Part shown: positions 34,882 through 43,746 of the stretch, one piece after another | Numbering within the stretch: position 1 is the stretch's first letter | How the letters are laid out: each line of letters starts with the position of its first letter | DNA from: JAUIIK01 sp041390865 | Lineage (GTDB): Bacteria; Chloroflexota; Chloroflexia; Thermomicrobiales; CFX8 | NCBI GenBank assembly: GCA_041390865.1 | Contig: JAWKPC010000018.1 | Coordinates: 21,043 to 85,042 of the forward strand | DNA: 64,000 nt | Direction: 5' to 3' | Program-made: the position numbers and the translations under genes | The notes under the pieces: generated by a model | Databases searched by the model: none | What the model saw: only the letters and a program-made list of their open reading frames with translations | What the model was told of the DNA's origin: nothing

Positions 34882-35215
34882 TCGCTGGAAGGCCGAAGCC
34901 TCCGGATGTACGCTCGCCCCGACGGTCCTCTCCTGCGGTTCTATTCGATCCGTTTAGCAATGTGATGTGACAGATAGGGGCACAGGCCGGTGAAAGTGCT
35001 TGAGGTCAGCCCGACGTAGGTGACCCGTTGCGATTCCTACCTCAATCCCATCCGAACATCGGCTAACTAATCGAACGACGTTCAATCCTGAACTATTGGA
35101 TGCCGGATGCCGACCATAACGGCGAAAAGGCGCGCGGTGATCGTGTGCTTGACGCAATCAGGTGGGGGACGTAGGCTTGTAGCTACGTCCTTCTGAACGA
35201 CGTTCGGAGAGCAGG
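34882..35215. promoter_or_regulatory. Intergenic region with two identical palindromic TetR-operator candidates
   Basis: The 11-base near-perfect palindrome GAACGACGTTC occurs twice, at 35073-35083 and 35195-35205. The second copy is ten bases before the TetR start codon. Repeated identical palindromes upstream of a TetR gene are the usual sign of autoregulation, so the TetR-ABC operon is probably repressed here. The rest of the gap shows nothing else. Confidence 0.65.
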
Positions 35216-35890
35216 ATGGCCAAGGGGAAGAAACTGACGACCGCCGAGCGGAGGCGCGCGGAACAGCGGGAGGATGTCCGGCAGGATATCCTGGAAGCTG
35301 CCCGCGAGCTTGTTGTGACACAGGGGGCGAAGGCGTTGACGATGCGCGCCGTCGCTAAAGCGGTCGGATACTCTCCCGGAGCGATCTACGAGTACTACGG
35401 CTCGAAGGATGAGATCCTGGAAGCGATGTACTTTCATGGGACGCAGGGGCTGGACGGACGCACCCGTCAGGTGCTGGACGCGGCCGGGCCTCACGCGTCG
35501 CCGATTGACCGGGTCGGGATGGCTGGTCGCGCGTACCGATCGTTCGCGCTCGATCATCCCGATCTCTATCTCCTGATCTTCTCGGTACCGGATTCCGGAC
35601 GCGAGAGATCTGCCCACGAAGAGGCAGTGGCGGAAGAAGAGAGCTTCGGGGCGCTCGTCGATATGCTGCGAGACGCGATTGCGCGCGGTCAGATTGCCGC
35701 CGGCGACCCGGAGCATATTGCAGCGGCTCTCTGGTCATACGTCCACGGCTTCGTCATGCTCGAGATTACTGGCCGGTTGCCCGCCGATTCTCCCGGCCTG
35801 ACCGACCATCTCTTCGAGAAAGGCCTCGAAATCATCGCTCTCGGACTGAATCCGCGACACGACACCGAAACCAGAAAGCACGTTTCATGA
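35216..35890 (+). CDS. TetR/AcrR-family transcriptional repressor
   Basis: A 224-residue regulator. The N-terminal HTH reads ILEAARELVVTQGAKALTMRAVAKAVGYSPGAIYEYYGSKDEIL, an excellent TetR DNA-binding domain (about 25-70), preceded by a basic tail. The C-terminal ligand and dimerisation domain contains SFALDHPDLYLLIF and ALWSYVHGFVMLE, as in the WHG subgroup. It begins an operon with an ABC transporter; its stop overlaps the ATPase ATG by four bases (ATGA). It likely represses the exporter until a drug or metabolite binds. Two palindromes upstream fit its operators. Confidence 0.9.
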   Translation: MAKGKKLTTAERRRAEQREDVRQDILEAARELVVTQGAKALTMRAVAKAVGYSPGAIYEYYGSKDEILEAMYFHGTQGLDGRTRQVLDAAGPHASPIDRVGMAGRAYRSFALDHPDLYLLIFSVPDSGRERSAHEEAVAEEESFGALVDMLRDAIARGQIAAGDPEHIAAALWSYVHGFVMLEITGRLPADSPGLTDHLFEKGLEIIALGLNPRHDTETRKHVS

Positions 35891-36861
35891 CAACAACGAC
35901 GCGAGACGCCCCGGATACCGGCGCCGGTGGCCGGAAGCCGGCTATGATCCAGGTACGGGGCCTCGTGAAACGTTACGGTGATTTCACCGCCGTAAACTCC
36001 ATCGACCTCGAAGTTATCAACGACGAGATCTTCGGTATTCTCGGGCCGAACGGCGCCGGAAAGACAACCACGCTGGAGATGATCGAAGGGCTTCGCGACC
36101 CGGACGCCGGGACGATTGAAGTCGCCGGCATCGACGCGATCAGCAACCCGAACGAGGTGAAGCACATCATCGGCGTCCAGCTCCAGACGACGTCGCTCTT
36201 CGATCATCTGACCGTGAGGGAGTTGATCTCCCTCTTCGCGGCGCTCTACGACAGCGACACCAGCAGCGAGCGGATCGACGAACTGCTCGGGCTCGTCTCG
36301 CTGGAAGAGAAGGCGGACTCGCGGGCCAACCAGCTTTCCGGCGGGCAGCAGCAGCGGCTGTCAATCGCGCTGGCGCTGGTCAACGACCCGGAGATCGTCT
36401 TTCTCGATGAGCCGACGACAGGGCTCGATCCCCAGGCGCGTAGAAACCTCTGGGACGTCATCAGCGGACTCCGCTCGGCCGGTAAGACGATCGTCCTGAC
36501 GACTCACTATATGGAAGAAGCCGAGGTGCTTTGCGACCGGGTGGCGATCATGGATGCCGGCCGGATCATCGCCTGTGACACGCCGTTGAACCTGATCCAG
36601 TCGCTCGATCAGGATGCGACGATCCGGGCGCGGGTTGACCGGGATCTTGACCTTGATGCCATCCGCAGGCTTCCCGGCGCAATAGGTGCCGAGATCGTCG
36701 AAGGACAGCTCGCCGTGCGGACGACTGACGTCCAGGCGACGCTGACCGGCTTGCTCGGCAGAGCGACCGACCTCGACATCCGGCTCGATAATCTGATGAC
36801 GACAAATGCGAATCTCGAGGATGTATTTCTCGAACTGACCGGACGGAGTCTCCGCGAATGA
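35887..36861 (+). CDS. ABC transporter ATP-binding protein (DrrA/ABC-2 type)
   Basis: The 324-residue ATPase has Walker A GPNGAGKTTT (about 57-66), signature LSGGQQQRLSIAL, Walker B IVFLDEPTTGLDPQ and the switch histidine in VLTTHYMEEAE. A C-terminal extension (about 240-324) is typical of ABC-2 exporter ATPases (drug, lipid or polysaccharide export). It overlaps the upstream regulator and the downstream permease by ATGA at both ends, so the three proteins should be made together. The substrate is unknown. Confidence 0.93.
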   Translation: MTTTTRDAPDTGAGGRKPAMIQVRGLVKRYGDFTAVNSIDLEVINDEIFGILGPNGAGKTTTLEMIEGLRDPDAGTIEVAGIDAISNPNEVKHIIGVQLQTTSLFDHLTVRELISLFAALYDSDTSSERIDELLGLVSLEEKADSRANQLSGGQQQRLSIALALVNDPEIVFLDEPTTGLDPQARRNLWDVISGLRSAGKTIVLTTHYMEEAEVLCDRVAIMDAGRIIACDTPLNLIQSLDQDATIRARVDRDLDLDAIRRLPGAIGAEIVEGQLAVRTTDVQATLTGLLGRATDLDIRLDNLMTTNANLEDVFLELTGRSLRE

Positions 36862-37934
36862 AACCGCTCCTCTACATGATCTGGGCCAACTACCGGATGA
36901 CGCTCCGGAACCGCATGGCCTTGTTCTGGAACCTCGCATTCCCGATGATCTTCATCGTTCTGTTCGGGTTCCTCTTCTCGACCGATTTCGAGGTCGATAT
37001 CGGCATCGCCGGCGTCGACACCAACGAGACGAGCCAGGAGATCGCGTCGCAGATCGAGTCGATTTCGGCATTCAAGGTAACGACGGGAAGCCGGGACGGC
37101 GAGTTGAATGCTCTGGAGGACGGCAACCGGTCGGTTGTCATCGTCTTTGATAAAGCGGCCGAGCAAGGTCAGGTCGCGGCTCAGGTCTATTACGATGAGA
37201 GCAATCCCCAGCAGAGCCAGATCGCGCTAAGCGCCGTCCAGCAATTCCTCGATCAGATCAACCTCCAGGCGCTCGACGGGCCGCGGCCCGTTACGGTGAC
37301 GACGGAGGCCGTCTCGACGAACGACCTGCGCTACATCGACTTCCTGGTGCCGGGCATCCTGGCAATGTCGATCATGAATTCGGGTTTGATCGGTCTCGCG
37401 TCGGCGTTCGTGACCTATCGCGAGAAGGGCATTCTCCGGCGGATCAAGGCGACGCCGTTCCCGCTGTCGCAATTCATCGTCGCCCGGATCGTCAGCCAAC
37501 TGACGATTGCGCTGCTCCAGGCGACGGTGCTGATCGGACTCGGGAAACTGCTCTTCGACCTGCGGATCGACGGCAATCTCTTCAACGTCTTCGTCATGGT
37601 GATTATCGGCGCCGTCGCGTTTCTGTCGCTGGGCTTCGTCATCTCTTCCTTCGCCAAGAATCAGGAAGCGGCCGACGCGCTGGCAAACGCGTTCGCGTTC
37701 CCGATGCTCTTCCTGGCCGGCGTGTTCTTCCCGGTCGACAGCGCCCCGGCCTGGCTCCAGCCGATTACCCGGGCGATGCCGCTCCGCTATCTGGCTGACG
37801 CGATGCGCGACCTGATGGTTCGCGGCGGATCGCTGCCGGACGAGTGGTTCAACATCCTGATCATGCTGATCACGGCGGCCGTTGGTCTGCTGCTCTCGAT
37901 GCGTCTGTTCAAGTGGGAGGCGTCGACCGCCTAG
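36858..37934 (+). CDS. ABC-2 type transporter permease
   Basis: A 358-residue membrane protein. One N-terminal span (MALFWNLAFPMIFIVLFGFLF) precedes a soluble loop of about 130 residues. Five further spans begin near residue 165, including the family hallmark SAFVTYREKGILRRIKATPF and FAFPMLFLAGVFFPVDSAPAWLQPI. This is the standard layout of DrrB/YhgE-type exporters, which move drugs or lipids outward using the adjacent ATPase. It ends the three-gene operon. There is no strong hairpin immediately after it. Confidence 0.92.
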   Translation: MKPLLYMIWANYRMTLRNRMALFWNLAFPMIFIVLFGFLFSTDFEVDIGIAGVDTNETSQEIASQIESISAFKVTTGSRDGELNALEDGNRSVVIVFDKAAEQGQVAAQVYYDESNPQQSQIALSAVQQFLDQINLQALDGPRPVTVTTEAVSTNDLRYIDFLVPGILAMSIMNSGLIGLASAFVTYREKGILRRIKATPFPLSQFIVARIVSQLTIALLQATVLIGLGKLLFDLRIDGNLFNVFVMVIIGAVAFLSLGFVISSFAKNQEAADALANAFAFPMLFLAGVFFPVDSAPAWLQPITRAMPLRYLADAMRDLMVRGGSLPDEWFNILIMLITAAVGLLLSMRLFKWEASTA

Positions 37935-38341
37935 CGGCTTGACGCTGAACTTTGCGGTATTCGGCCCGAAGCGTGAAAGTTTCAGGCGAACCGCATTGCT
38001 CTTCTTCCCGGAGGTCCCTCTCATTCATGAGGGGGCCCCGGTCTATCTCCGGGACCTTCGGGGGTGGGAGCCCATGGGTAACCGGGTAAGCCGGTGTCCA
38101 GGAATTTCATTCATGCGCCATCGCAGCCGGATGAAGTTCAACTGCTGAGGTCTTGTCATCGGGACGCTGAGCGGCCTCCCGGGCCTGCGAGACAAAGCGA
38201 CAATTATTCGCGTTGATGACGACGGTGACAACTCTCCGGTCGCCATGATGAATCTGCGTTGTATAGCCCAGGGGTTCGGAAATCAACTTGACATATGGTG
38301 AATACGTTGGTGTAAACAGCATCCGGTGTTAGATTGAGAAC
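37935..38341. other. Gap of about 400 bases with possible RNA secondary structure, no gene
   Basis: Between about 38008 and 38065 several short complementary segments alternate: CTCAT/ATGAG, CCCGG/CCGGG and AGGTCCC/GGGACCT. They could fold into two alternative arrangements. No known riboswitch consensus is recognisable. The rest, up to the small membrane protein gene, shows no coding frame. It must contain that gene's promoter. Confidence 0.3.
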
Positions 38342-38599
38342 ATGCGGTCGCTGATACAACCTGGAAGCGAGCAGGGCATGTGGTGGCATGACCTCCTCTG
38401 GGGGTTCTGGAATGGATTGACGGCCTGGATCGTGCTCGTCGCCCACATCTTCGGATATTGGGACCGGTATCCCTTCTACGATCCTGCACGAAGCGGCGGC
38501 TGGTACGACTTCGGGTTCCTGGTCGGAGCCGGCTCGCCGTTGCTCGGCGCTTTCGGACGGAAAGGCGGCGGACGCAAGCCGGCGGAGACCGGCACGTGA
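38342..38599 (+). CDS. Small conserved-looking membrane protein
   Basis: An 85-residue protein with a tryptophan-rich start, WWHDLLWGFWNGLTAWIVLV, forming one membrane span. A central WDRYPFYDPARSGGWYDFGF segment is followed by a short Gly-rich hydrophobic segment, FLVGAGSPLLGAFG, and a basic tail. The aromatic, non-random pattern resembles small uncharacterised membrane proteins I have seen in other bacteria, so I believe it is real. No function is known. It precedes the metallo-hydrolase gene by 30 bases on the same strand. Confidence 0.65.
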   Translation: MRSLIQPGSEQGMWWHDLLWGFWNGLTAWIVLVAHIFGYWDRYPFYDPARSGGWYDFGFLVGAGSPLLGAFGRKGGGRKPAETGT

Positions 38600-38629
38600 G
38601 CGGCGAGCGATCGGAAGACTGGAGGACGT

Positions 38630-39481
38630 ATGACAGTTCGAGCAACCGTTCTCTGCGAGAATGCAGTCTACGGAAATGTGGGAGCCGTCGCCGAGCATGG
38701 CTGGTCGGTCTGGATCGAGACCGATCGCGGACCCTTCCTCTTCGATACCGGGCAGGAATCCGCGTTCCTCAACAACGCTCGCCTGTTCGGGGTTGATCTA
38801 TCGGAAGCGCAGGCGATCCTGATCAGCCACCATCACATCGACCATACCGGCGGGTTGAGAAACGCCGTCCAGACGATCTGCCGTCCAACGGACCGCCATG
38901 GGGTGCCGGTCTATGCTCATTCGGATCTCTTCAAGACGAGCTACATGGAGCACGGCGATGATCTCACGTTCATCGGCGTCCCCTTCACCGGGGATGCGCT
39001 GGAGGCTGCCGGCGCCGATTTCCAGCTCGACGACGGCTGGCGCGAGATCGCGCCGGGCCTGTCGATGACCGGCGAGGTCCCGCGGGTAACGGACTATGAG
39101 TTCGGCGATCAGGAGCTAAAGCATCGCGACGACGACGGCATCCTGGTCGTCGATCCGGTTCGCGACGATCAAACGGTCGTCCTCGACACCGAAGATGGCC
39201 TGTTCGTCGTGCTCGGCTGCTCCCATGCCGGATTGATCAATATTCTGACCTATGTCACCGAGCAGACCGGCAAGAGCAAATTTCACACGATCATGGGCGG
39301 CACCCATCTCGGGCCGGTGAGCGAGGAGCAGGTCGACGGCACGATCGCCGCCCTGCACGAATTCGATATCGGACGGATCGGCGTTTCGCACTGTACCGGT
39401 CCGAAGGTGGCCGCCCGGATGGCTCGCGAATTCGGGGATCGGTTTTTCTTCTGCAGCGTTGGCACGGTCGTCGAAACCTAG
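38630..39481 (+). CDS. Metallo-beta-lactamase-fold hydrolase
   Basis: A 283-residue MBL-fold protein. The zinc motif is SHHHIDHTGGL near residue 62-72. A second-shell GCSHAGLINIL (about 195) and the late IGVSHCTG histidine complete a two-metal site. The layout matches the group annotated as aminobenzene-phosphate synthase-like or 7,8-dihydropterin-related MBL enzymes, whose true substrates are mostly unknown. No signal peptide is present. It probably shares a transcript with the small membrane protein gene upstream. It converges on the two-component pair. Confidence 0.85.
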   Translation: MTVRATVLCENAVYGNVGAVAEHGWSVWIETDRGPFLFDTGQESAFLNNARLFGVDLSEAQAILISHHHIDHTGGLRNAVQTICRPTDRHGVPVYAHSDLFKTSYMEHGDDLTFIGVPFTGDALEAAGADFQLDDGWREIAPGLSMTGEVPRVTDYEFGDQELKHRDDDGILVVDPVRDDQTVVLDTEDGLFVVLGCSHAGLINILTYVTEQTGKSKFHTIMGGTHLGPVSEEQVDGTIAALHEFDIGRIGVSHCTGPKVAARMAREFGDRFFFCSVGTVVET

Positions 39482-39534
39482 AGATCCGGCTCCGGAGCGG
39501 ACCCGTCCGGCGATTGATCGCGACGGTTAGATCC

Positions 39535-40200
39535 TCAGGCCGTGGCGGTGTCGGCCAGGCCGTGGCGCACGGCGATAGCGACCGCTTCGGTGCGGCTCGC
39601 GGCCTCCAGCTTGCTCAGGATATTGCTGACGTGGAAGTCGACCGTCGAACGGCTGATGAACAGGTGGTCGGCAATGAGCCTGTTGCTCAGCCCCTGCACC
39701 ATCAGCTTCAGCACATCACATTCGCGACCTGTCAGGTTGCTGCCGGGCGTAGCCGGCTTCGTCGCTTGCCGTATCAGCGCCTGGGTCGCCTCCGGTGAGA
39801 GCGTCGGCCGGCCTTCGTTCGCCTCGCGAATCGCCGCCGCAAGATCGGATGCGCCGATGTTCTTGAGTAGGTAGCTCAGGGCGCCGGCCTGGAGAGCTTT
39901 CTGGACGAGGTCATCCTCGGGGAAGCTCGTCAAGGCGATGATTCGCACGTCCGGCCGGCACTGGTGGATCTCGCCGATGGCGGTCGGTCCATCCTTACCG
40001 GGCATGACCAGGTCCATCAGCACGACGTCCGGCGAGAGCTCCCGGCAGAGCCGGACGGCTTCTTCCCCATTGCAGGCTTCCCCGACCAGCTCGAGATCCG
40101 GCGCGATCTGGAGGAACGCGCTGAGCCCGCTCCGGACCATCGTGTGGTCGTCCGCGATCAGGACGCGAATTCGATTGTCTTCCGAAGCTGGAGTGCTCAT
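39535..40200 (-). CDS. NarL/LuxR-type response regulator
   Basis: The 221-residue regulator has an N-terminal receiver with IADDHTMVRSGL and the phospho-acceptor aspartate in VVLMDLVMPGKDG. A C-terminal LuxR HTH (about 155-215) reads LTGRECDVLKLMVQGLSNRLIADHLFISRSTVDFHVSNIL. It should be phosphorylated by the upstream kinase and bind DNA as a dimer. Its ATG at 40200 overlaps the kinase stop (ATGA), so the two are translationally coupled. The target genes are unknown. Confidence 0.93.
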   Translation of the reverse strand: MSTPASEDNRIRVLIADDHTMVRSGLSAFLQIAPDLELVGEACNGEEAVRLCRELSPDVVLMDLVMPGKDGPTAIGEIHQCRPDVRIIALTSFPEDDLVQKALQAGALSYLLKNIGASDLAAAIREANEGRPTLSPEATQALIRQATKPATPGSNLTGRECDVLKLMVQGLSNRLIADHLFISRSTVDFHVSNILSKLEAASRTEAVAIAVRHGLADTATA

Positions 40201-41960
40201 GAATCCGTCCATCCTCCGTTGCGCCAGTTGACGGTAATGCGAGTGCCGTTGCCGGTGGTGCTATCGAGGCGGAACAGCGCGCCGATATCCTGGGCCCGTT
40301 CGCACATGATGCTGAGCCCGAGGTGTCCGGGCGTATTCGTTCCGGTATCGAATCCCTGGCCGTTATCTTCGATTCTGAGCGTGACGCGACCGTCGCTTTC
40401 ATGGTGGAGTTCGACCGAGACGTGCGTCGCCCGGGCATGTTTGGCGATGTTGTTCAGAGCCTCCTGGGCGATCCGGTACAGCGCAACCTGGACGTTGGCC
40501 GGTAGCCGGGTCGGGCTTGGCCCCTCGCAACGCACGCTGACCTCGGCGCCGGTCGTCCCGGCGGCGGCATCGGCGAGCTGTTTGAGGAGATCGGTCAGCG
40601 ACAGTTCACCGAGTACCCCGGGACGCAGCTCGACCAGGAGCAACCGCATCTCGGCGAGGGCCCCGCGGGTGAGCCGTCGAAGCTGCTCGAGACGCCCTCT
40701 GGCGGCGTCCGGATTGACCTCCCATATCTCCGGAATGACATCGGCGATGAGTGTCGCCGAAAAGAGCGTCTGGGTGACAGCGTCATGCAGCTCGCGAGCC
40801 AGCCACTGGCGCTCCTCGATCGCGGCGGCCTTCTCGGCCTGCTCGCGCAACCGGGCGTTCTCGATTGCGAGTGCCGTCTGATCGGCGAAGGCTTCGGCCA
40901 GGGCAACTTCATCTTCGGTGAATTCCCGCGAGCCCCGGTAGTAGAGCGAGAGCACGCCGTAACGCTCGTCCTTGACGGCGAGCGGCACGGCCAGCAGCGC
41001 CCCGTAGGATTCGGCAAACGAGCGCAATAGGGCCCCGGGGTCTTCCGGCCGGGACAGGTCCGAGGTTTCGAGGACTTCCGGCAGATGATGGACGGCGATG
41101 TAGTTCGAATGCTCCTGCGTCCCGAGATCTTCCCGCCGGCCGGTCGCGGCGGGCAGCGCCGCCCGGATATCCGGGACGATAACTGGACGCAGCTCTTTGT
41201 AGGCCAGTCCGGTCGAAGATTGACCGACCGGCAGCCGGACGTCCATCAGTTCGGGTTCGAGACCCATGTTCGCCTTGGCGATGAGCGCTTCCCCGAATTC
41301 CTCGTCCTCGTCGGCGATGAACACGGACGCGGCGTCGCAGTTGAGCAGGTTGCAGGTTTGCTGGACGACGTACTGCATGATCTCGTCGAGGGTGCGCCGG
41401 GAGTTCACCGTTGCCAGGAGATCGCGGAGGCCTTCGGCGACCTCGCGGCGACGCTCGATCTCTCGCGTTCGCTCGGCAACCCGCTCTTCAAGGACCTGAA
41501 AGTCGCGCAACCGGTCGGTGATGTCGCGGACGATTCCAAGGATTGCCGGCCGGCCCCCGTAGAGGAAGCTGCGCCCGATCACCTCGACGTCGAAGATGCT
41601 GCCGTCTTTCCGGATATCCCTGGCCTGACAGCGGTACTCGTGGCCGTTCCGGATCGTTTGCAGGTATTCGCCGAACAGGTGATGGCTGTCTGGATGGATG
41701 AACGTTGACGGGTGGATTCCGTCCATGTTCTCGTAGCCATGCATCCGGCAGAAGGCGGGGTTCGCGTCGATCACACACTCGGTGTCGAGATCGGTAATGA
41801 CCAGGCCGTCGCTGCTCGCCTCGAAGACGGCGCGGTATTGCTGCTGGAACTCGCTCAGCCCGATGTCGAGCGAGGTGATCGAACCGGGGACGCCGGATCG
41901 TGGCATGACCGGCGATTGCGACGAATTATCTGGGTCGGATGCGCTTCGGTTTCCCGACAT
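40197..41960 (-). CDS. PAS-GAF sensor histidine kinase of the HisKA_3 (NarX/DegS) type
   Basis: A 587-residue soluble kinase. Its PAS domain (about 30-150) reads FEASSDGLVITDLDTECVID. A GAF domain (about 180-370) includes LLNCDAASVFIADEDEEFG. The HisKA_3 phospho-accepting helix has the H-box ERQWLARELHDAVTQTLFS, and the HATPase region ends IEDNGQGFDTG...GLSIMCERAQ. No transmembrane spans are seen, so it senses a cytoplasmic or redox/gas signal. ATG 41960 was chosen over 42005, which adds a poorly conserved tail. It pairs with the overlapping response regulator. Confidence 0.92.
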   Translation of the reverse strand: MSGNRSASDPDNSSQSPVMPRSGVPGSITSLDIGLSEFQQQYRAVFEASSDGLVITDLDTECVIDANPAFCRMHGYENMDGIHPSTFIHPDSHHLFGEYLQTIRNGHEYRCQARDIRKDGSIFDVEVIGRSFLYGGRPAILGIVRDITDRLRDFQVLEERVAERTREIERRREVAEGLRDLLATVNSRRTLDEIMQYVVQQTCNLLNCDAASVFIADEDEEFGEALIAKANMGLEPELMDVRLPVGQSSTGLAYKELRPVIVPDIRAALPAATGRREDLGTQEHSNYIAVHHLPEVLETSDLSRPEDPGALLRSFAESYGALLAVPLAVKDERYGVLSLYYRGSREFTEDEVALAEAFADQTALAIENARLREQAEKAAAIEERQWLARELHDAVTQTLFSATLIADVIPEIWEVNPDAARGRLEQLRRLTRGALAEMRLLLVELRPGVLGELSLTDLLKQLADAAAGTTGAEVSVRCEGPSPTRLPANVQVALYRIAQEALNNIAKHARATHVSVELHHESDGRVTLRIEDNGQGFDTGTNTPGHLGLSIMCERAQDIGALFRLDSTTGNGTRITVNWRNGGWTDS

Positions 41961-42234
41961 CGTGTTCTCTTTTGAGATGCCGCAACCAGGGCCGCCATCG
42001 CTCACCGGAGCGAAGCAGATCTAACGATATGGACGGCCGTTCTGTCAACCTCGCTTCCTCCCAATCTCACCAGGTGGGCAACTCGGAGATTCACGGGGTG
42101 CTGATCCCCGAGAACGCCTGATTGCAGGGGGGGGCTTGAACGGCCGATACTGATGACACGTCGCGCAATGGAGCGCGATCGGCCCCCGGCACTGGATGCC
42201 GGGCCAGGGACACCGAATGGAGAGGGAGTCCACG

Positions 42235-43641
42235 ATGACCGCAATACTTCGAGGCGTCACCGAGCGCATTGACCCGCTGGCGACCCAGGCCCTCCAGGCG
42301 CGGCTGCTTGGAGACATCGTTCAGCCGGGCGACGGAGAGTACGACATGACCCGCCGCACTCATATCCTCAATCATGATCGTCACCCGGCGCTCATCGTTC
42401 GCGCCGCCGACGCGGGAGACGTCATTCGGGCTGTCGAGTTTGCCCGGGCGCGAGATCTCCCGCTTGCCGTTCGCAGCGGCGGGCACAGCATTTCAGGGTA
42501 CAGTTCCGTCGATGACGGGGTCGTCGTCGATCTCTCCGGCATGAAGGGGCTTAGCATCGACCCGGAGCGCCGGACGGGCTGGGCGCAGCCGGGCGTGACG
42601 AGCGCCGACATGTTCAAGGCTGCCGAGCCGTATGGACTTGGCCTCTCGACCGGGGACACCGCGTCGGTTGGACTCGGCGGTCTGACCCTCGGCGGCGGCA
42701 TCGGTTTCATGGTCCGCAAGTACGGGCTGACAATCGACAGCCTGCTATCGGTTGAGCTCGTGACCGCGGACGGACGGATCATCGTCGCCAGCGAAGACCA
42801 GCATCCGGAGCTTTTCTGGGCGCTGCGCGGCGGCGGCGGCAACTTCGGCATCGCGACCGCGTTCGAGTTCCGGCTAAATCCGGTCGGGATGGTGCTCGGC
42901 GGGGCGCTTGTACTTCCGCCAACCCCGGATGTCCTGCGCGGCTATGCCGCGTACGCGCCGGCTGCGCCGGACGGACTGTCGACGATCGGTGCTCTCATGT
43001 ACGTGCCGCCCGTCGAGCCGTTCCCGGCCGAAGCCCACGGCAAGCTGGTATTCATGGTCCTTGTCTGCTACGTCGGCGACATCGAAGAGGGCCAGAAGGC
43101 GATCGATCCATTGCGCTCGCTGGCGGCCCCGCTGGCAGACATGACTGGCCCGATGCCGTACTCGGCGATGTTCGAGCTGACCGCCATGGGATCCCAGCCA
43201 CACCCGGTGAGCCTGCGGTCCGGCTACATGAACGAGCTGAGCGACGAGGCCATCGGTGAGCTGCTCGATCAGTTCGTCAGCAAGCCTGCCCCGTTCGCGA
43301 TGGTCCAGCTTCGCGGTCTCGGCGGCGCCATGGGCCGGGTTCCGGCCGACGCGACGGCGTTCGCCCACCGGGACAAGCCGCTCTTCCTGGCGATTATCAA
43401 TGTCAGCGCCGAGGAGGCCGATACCGCCTGGACCGTCGAACTCTGGAACCGGATGCGGCCCTTCACCGACGGCGTCTACGTGAATTTCCTCGATGACGAG
43501 GGGGAAGGCCGGATTCGGGAGGCCTATGTGCCATCGACCTACGAGCGTTTGTCGCTGGTCAAGCGCAAGTACGATCCGACCAACCTGTTCAACCTCAACC
43601 AGAACATCCGCCCGGCGCTAGAGTGGTCACCGGCGATCTAG
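42235..43641 (+). CDS. FAD-linked oxidase, BBE/PCMH type
   Basis: A 468-residue flavoprotein. The PCMH FAD-binding domain (about 55-225) has AVRSGGHSISGYS, whose histidine usually carries covalent FAD, and GLGGLTLGGGIGFM. The second covalent-link cysteine of berberine-bridge-type enzymes is absent (GDTASVG), so only single attachment is expected. The BBE-like C-terminus reads YDPTNLFNLNQNIRP. Such enzymes oxidise sugars, alcohols or alkaloids with oxygen or an electron acceptor. ATG 42235 has GGGAG upstream. It stands alone between the kinase operon (divergent) and the LLM genes (convergent). Confidence 0.9.
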   Translation: MTAILRGVTERIDPLATQALQARLLGDIVQPGDGEYDMTRRTHILNHDRHPALIVRAADAGDVIRAVEFARARDLPLAVRSGGHSISGYSSVDDGVVVDLSGMKGLSIDPERRTGWAQPGVTSADMFKAAEPYGLGLSTGDTASVGLGGLTLGGGIGFMVRKYGLTIDSLLSVELVTADGRIIVASEDQHPELFWALRGGGGNFGIATAFEFRLNPVGMVLGGALVLPPTPDVLRGYAAYAPAAPDGLSTIGALMYVPPVEPFPAEAHGKLVFMVLVCYVGDIEEGQKAIDPLRSLAAPLADMTGPMPYSAMFELTAMGSQPHPVSLRSGYMNELSDEAIGELLDQFVSKPAPFAMVQLRGLGGAMGRVPADATAFAHRDKPLFLAIINVSAEEADTAWTVELWNRMRPFTDGVYVNFLDDEGEGRIREAYVPSTYERLSLVKRKYDPTNLFNLNQNIRPALEWSPAI

Positions 43642-43685
43642 AGCCGGATCTCAAGGTACGTCCCAACATGGCGAAGAAGAATCCC

Positions 43686-43705
43686 TCCTCCGAGTGCTCG
43701 GAGGA
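43686..43705. terminator. Bidirectional hairpin terminator
   Basis: A 9-bp perfect stem (43686-43694 with 43697-43705) with a two-base loop, followed by TTT on the plus strand. It lies between convergent genes. Confidence 0.6.
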
Positions 43706-43746
43706 TTTACCGATGCAGACGGGACGTTGCGGACCAGGTCGGAGCG

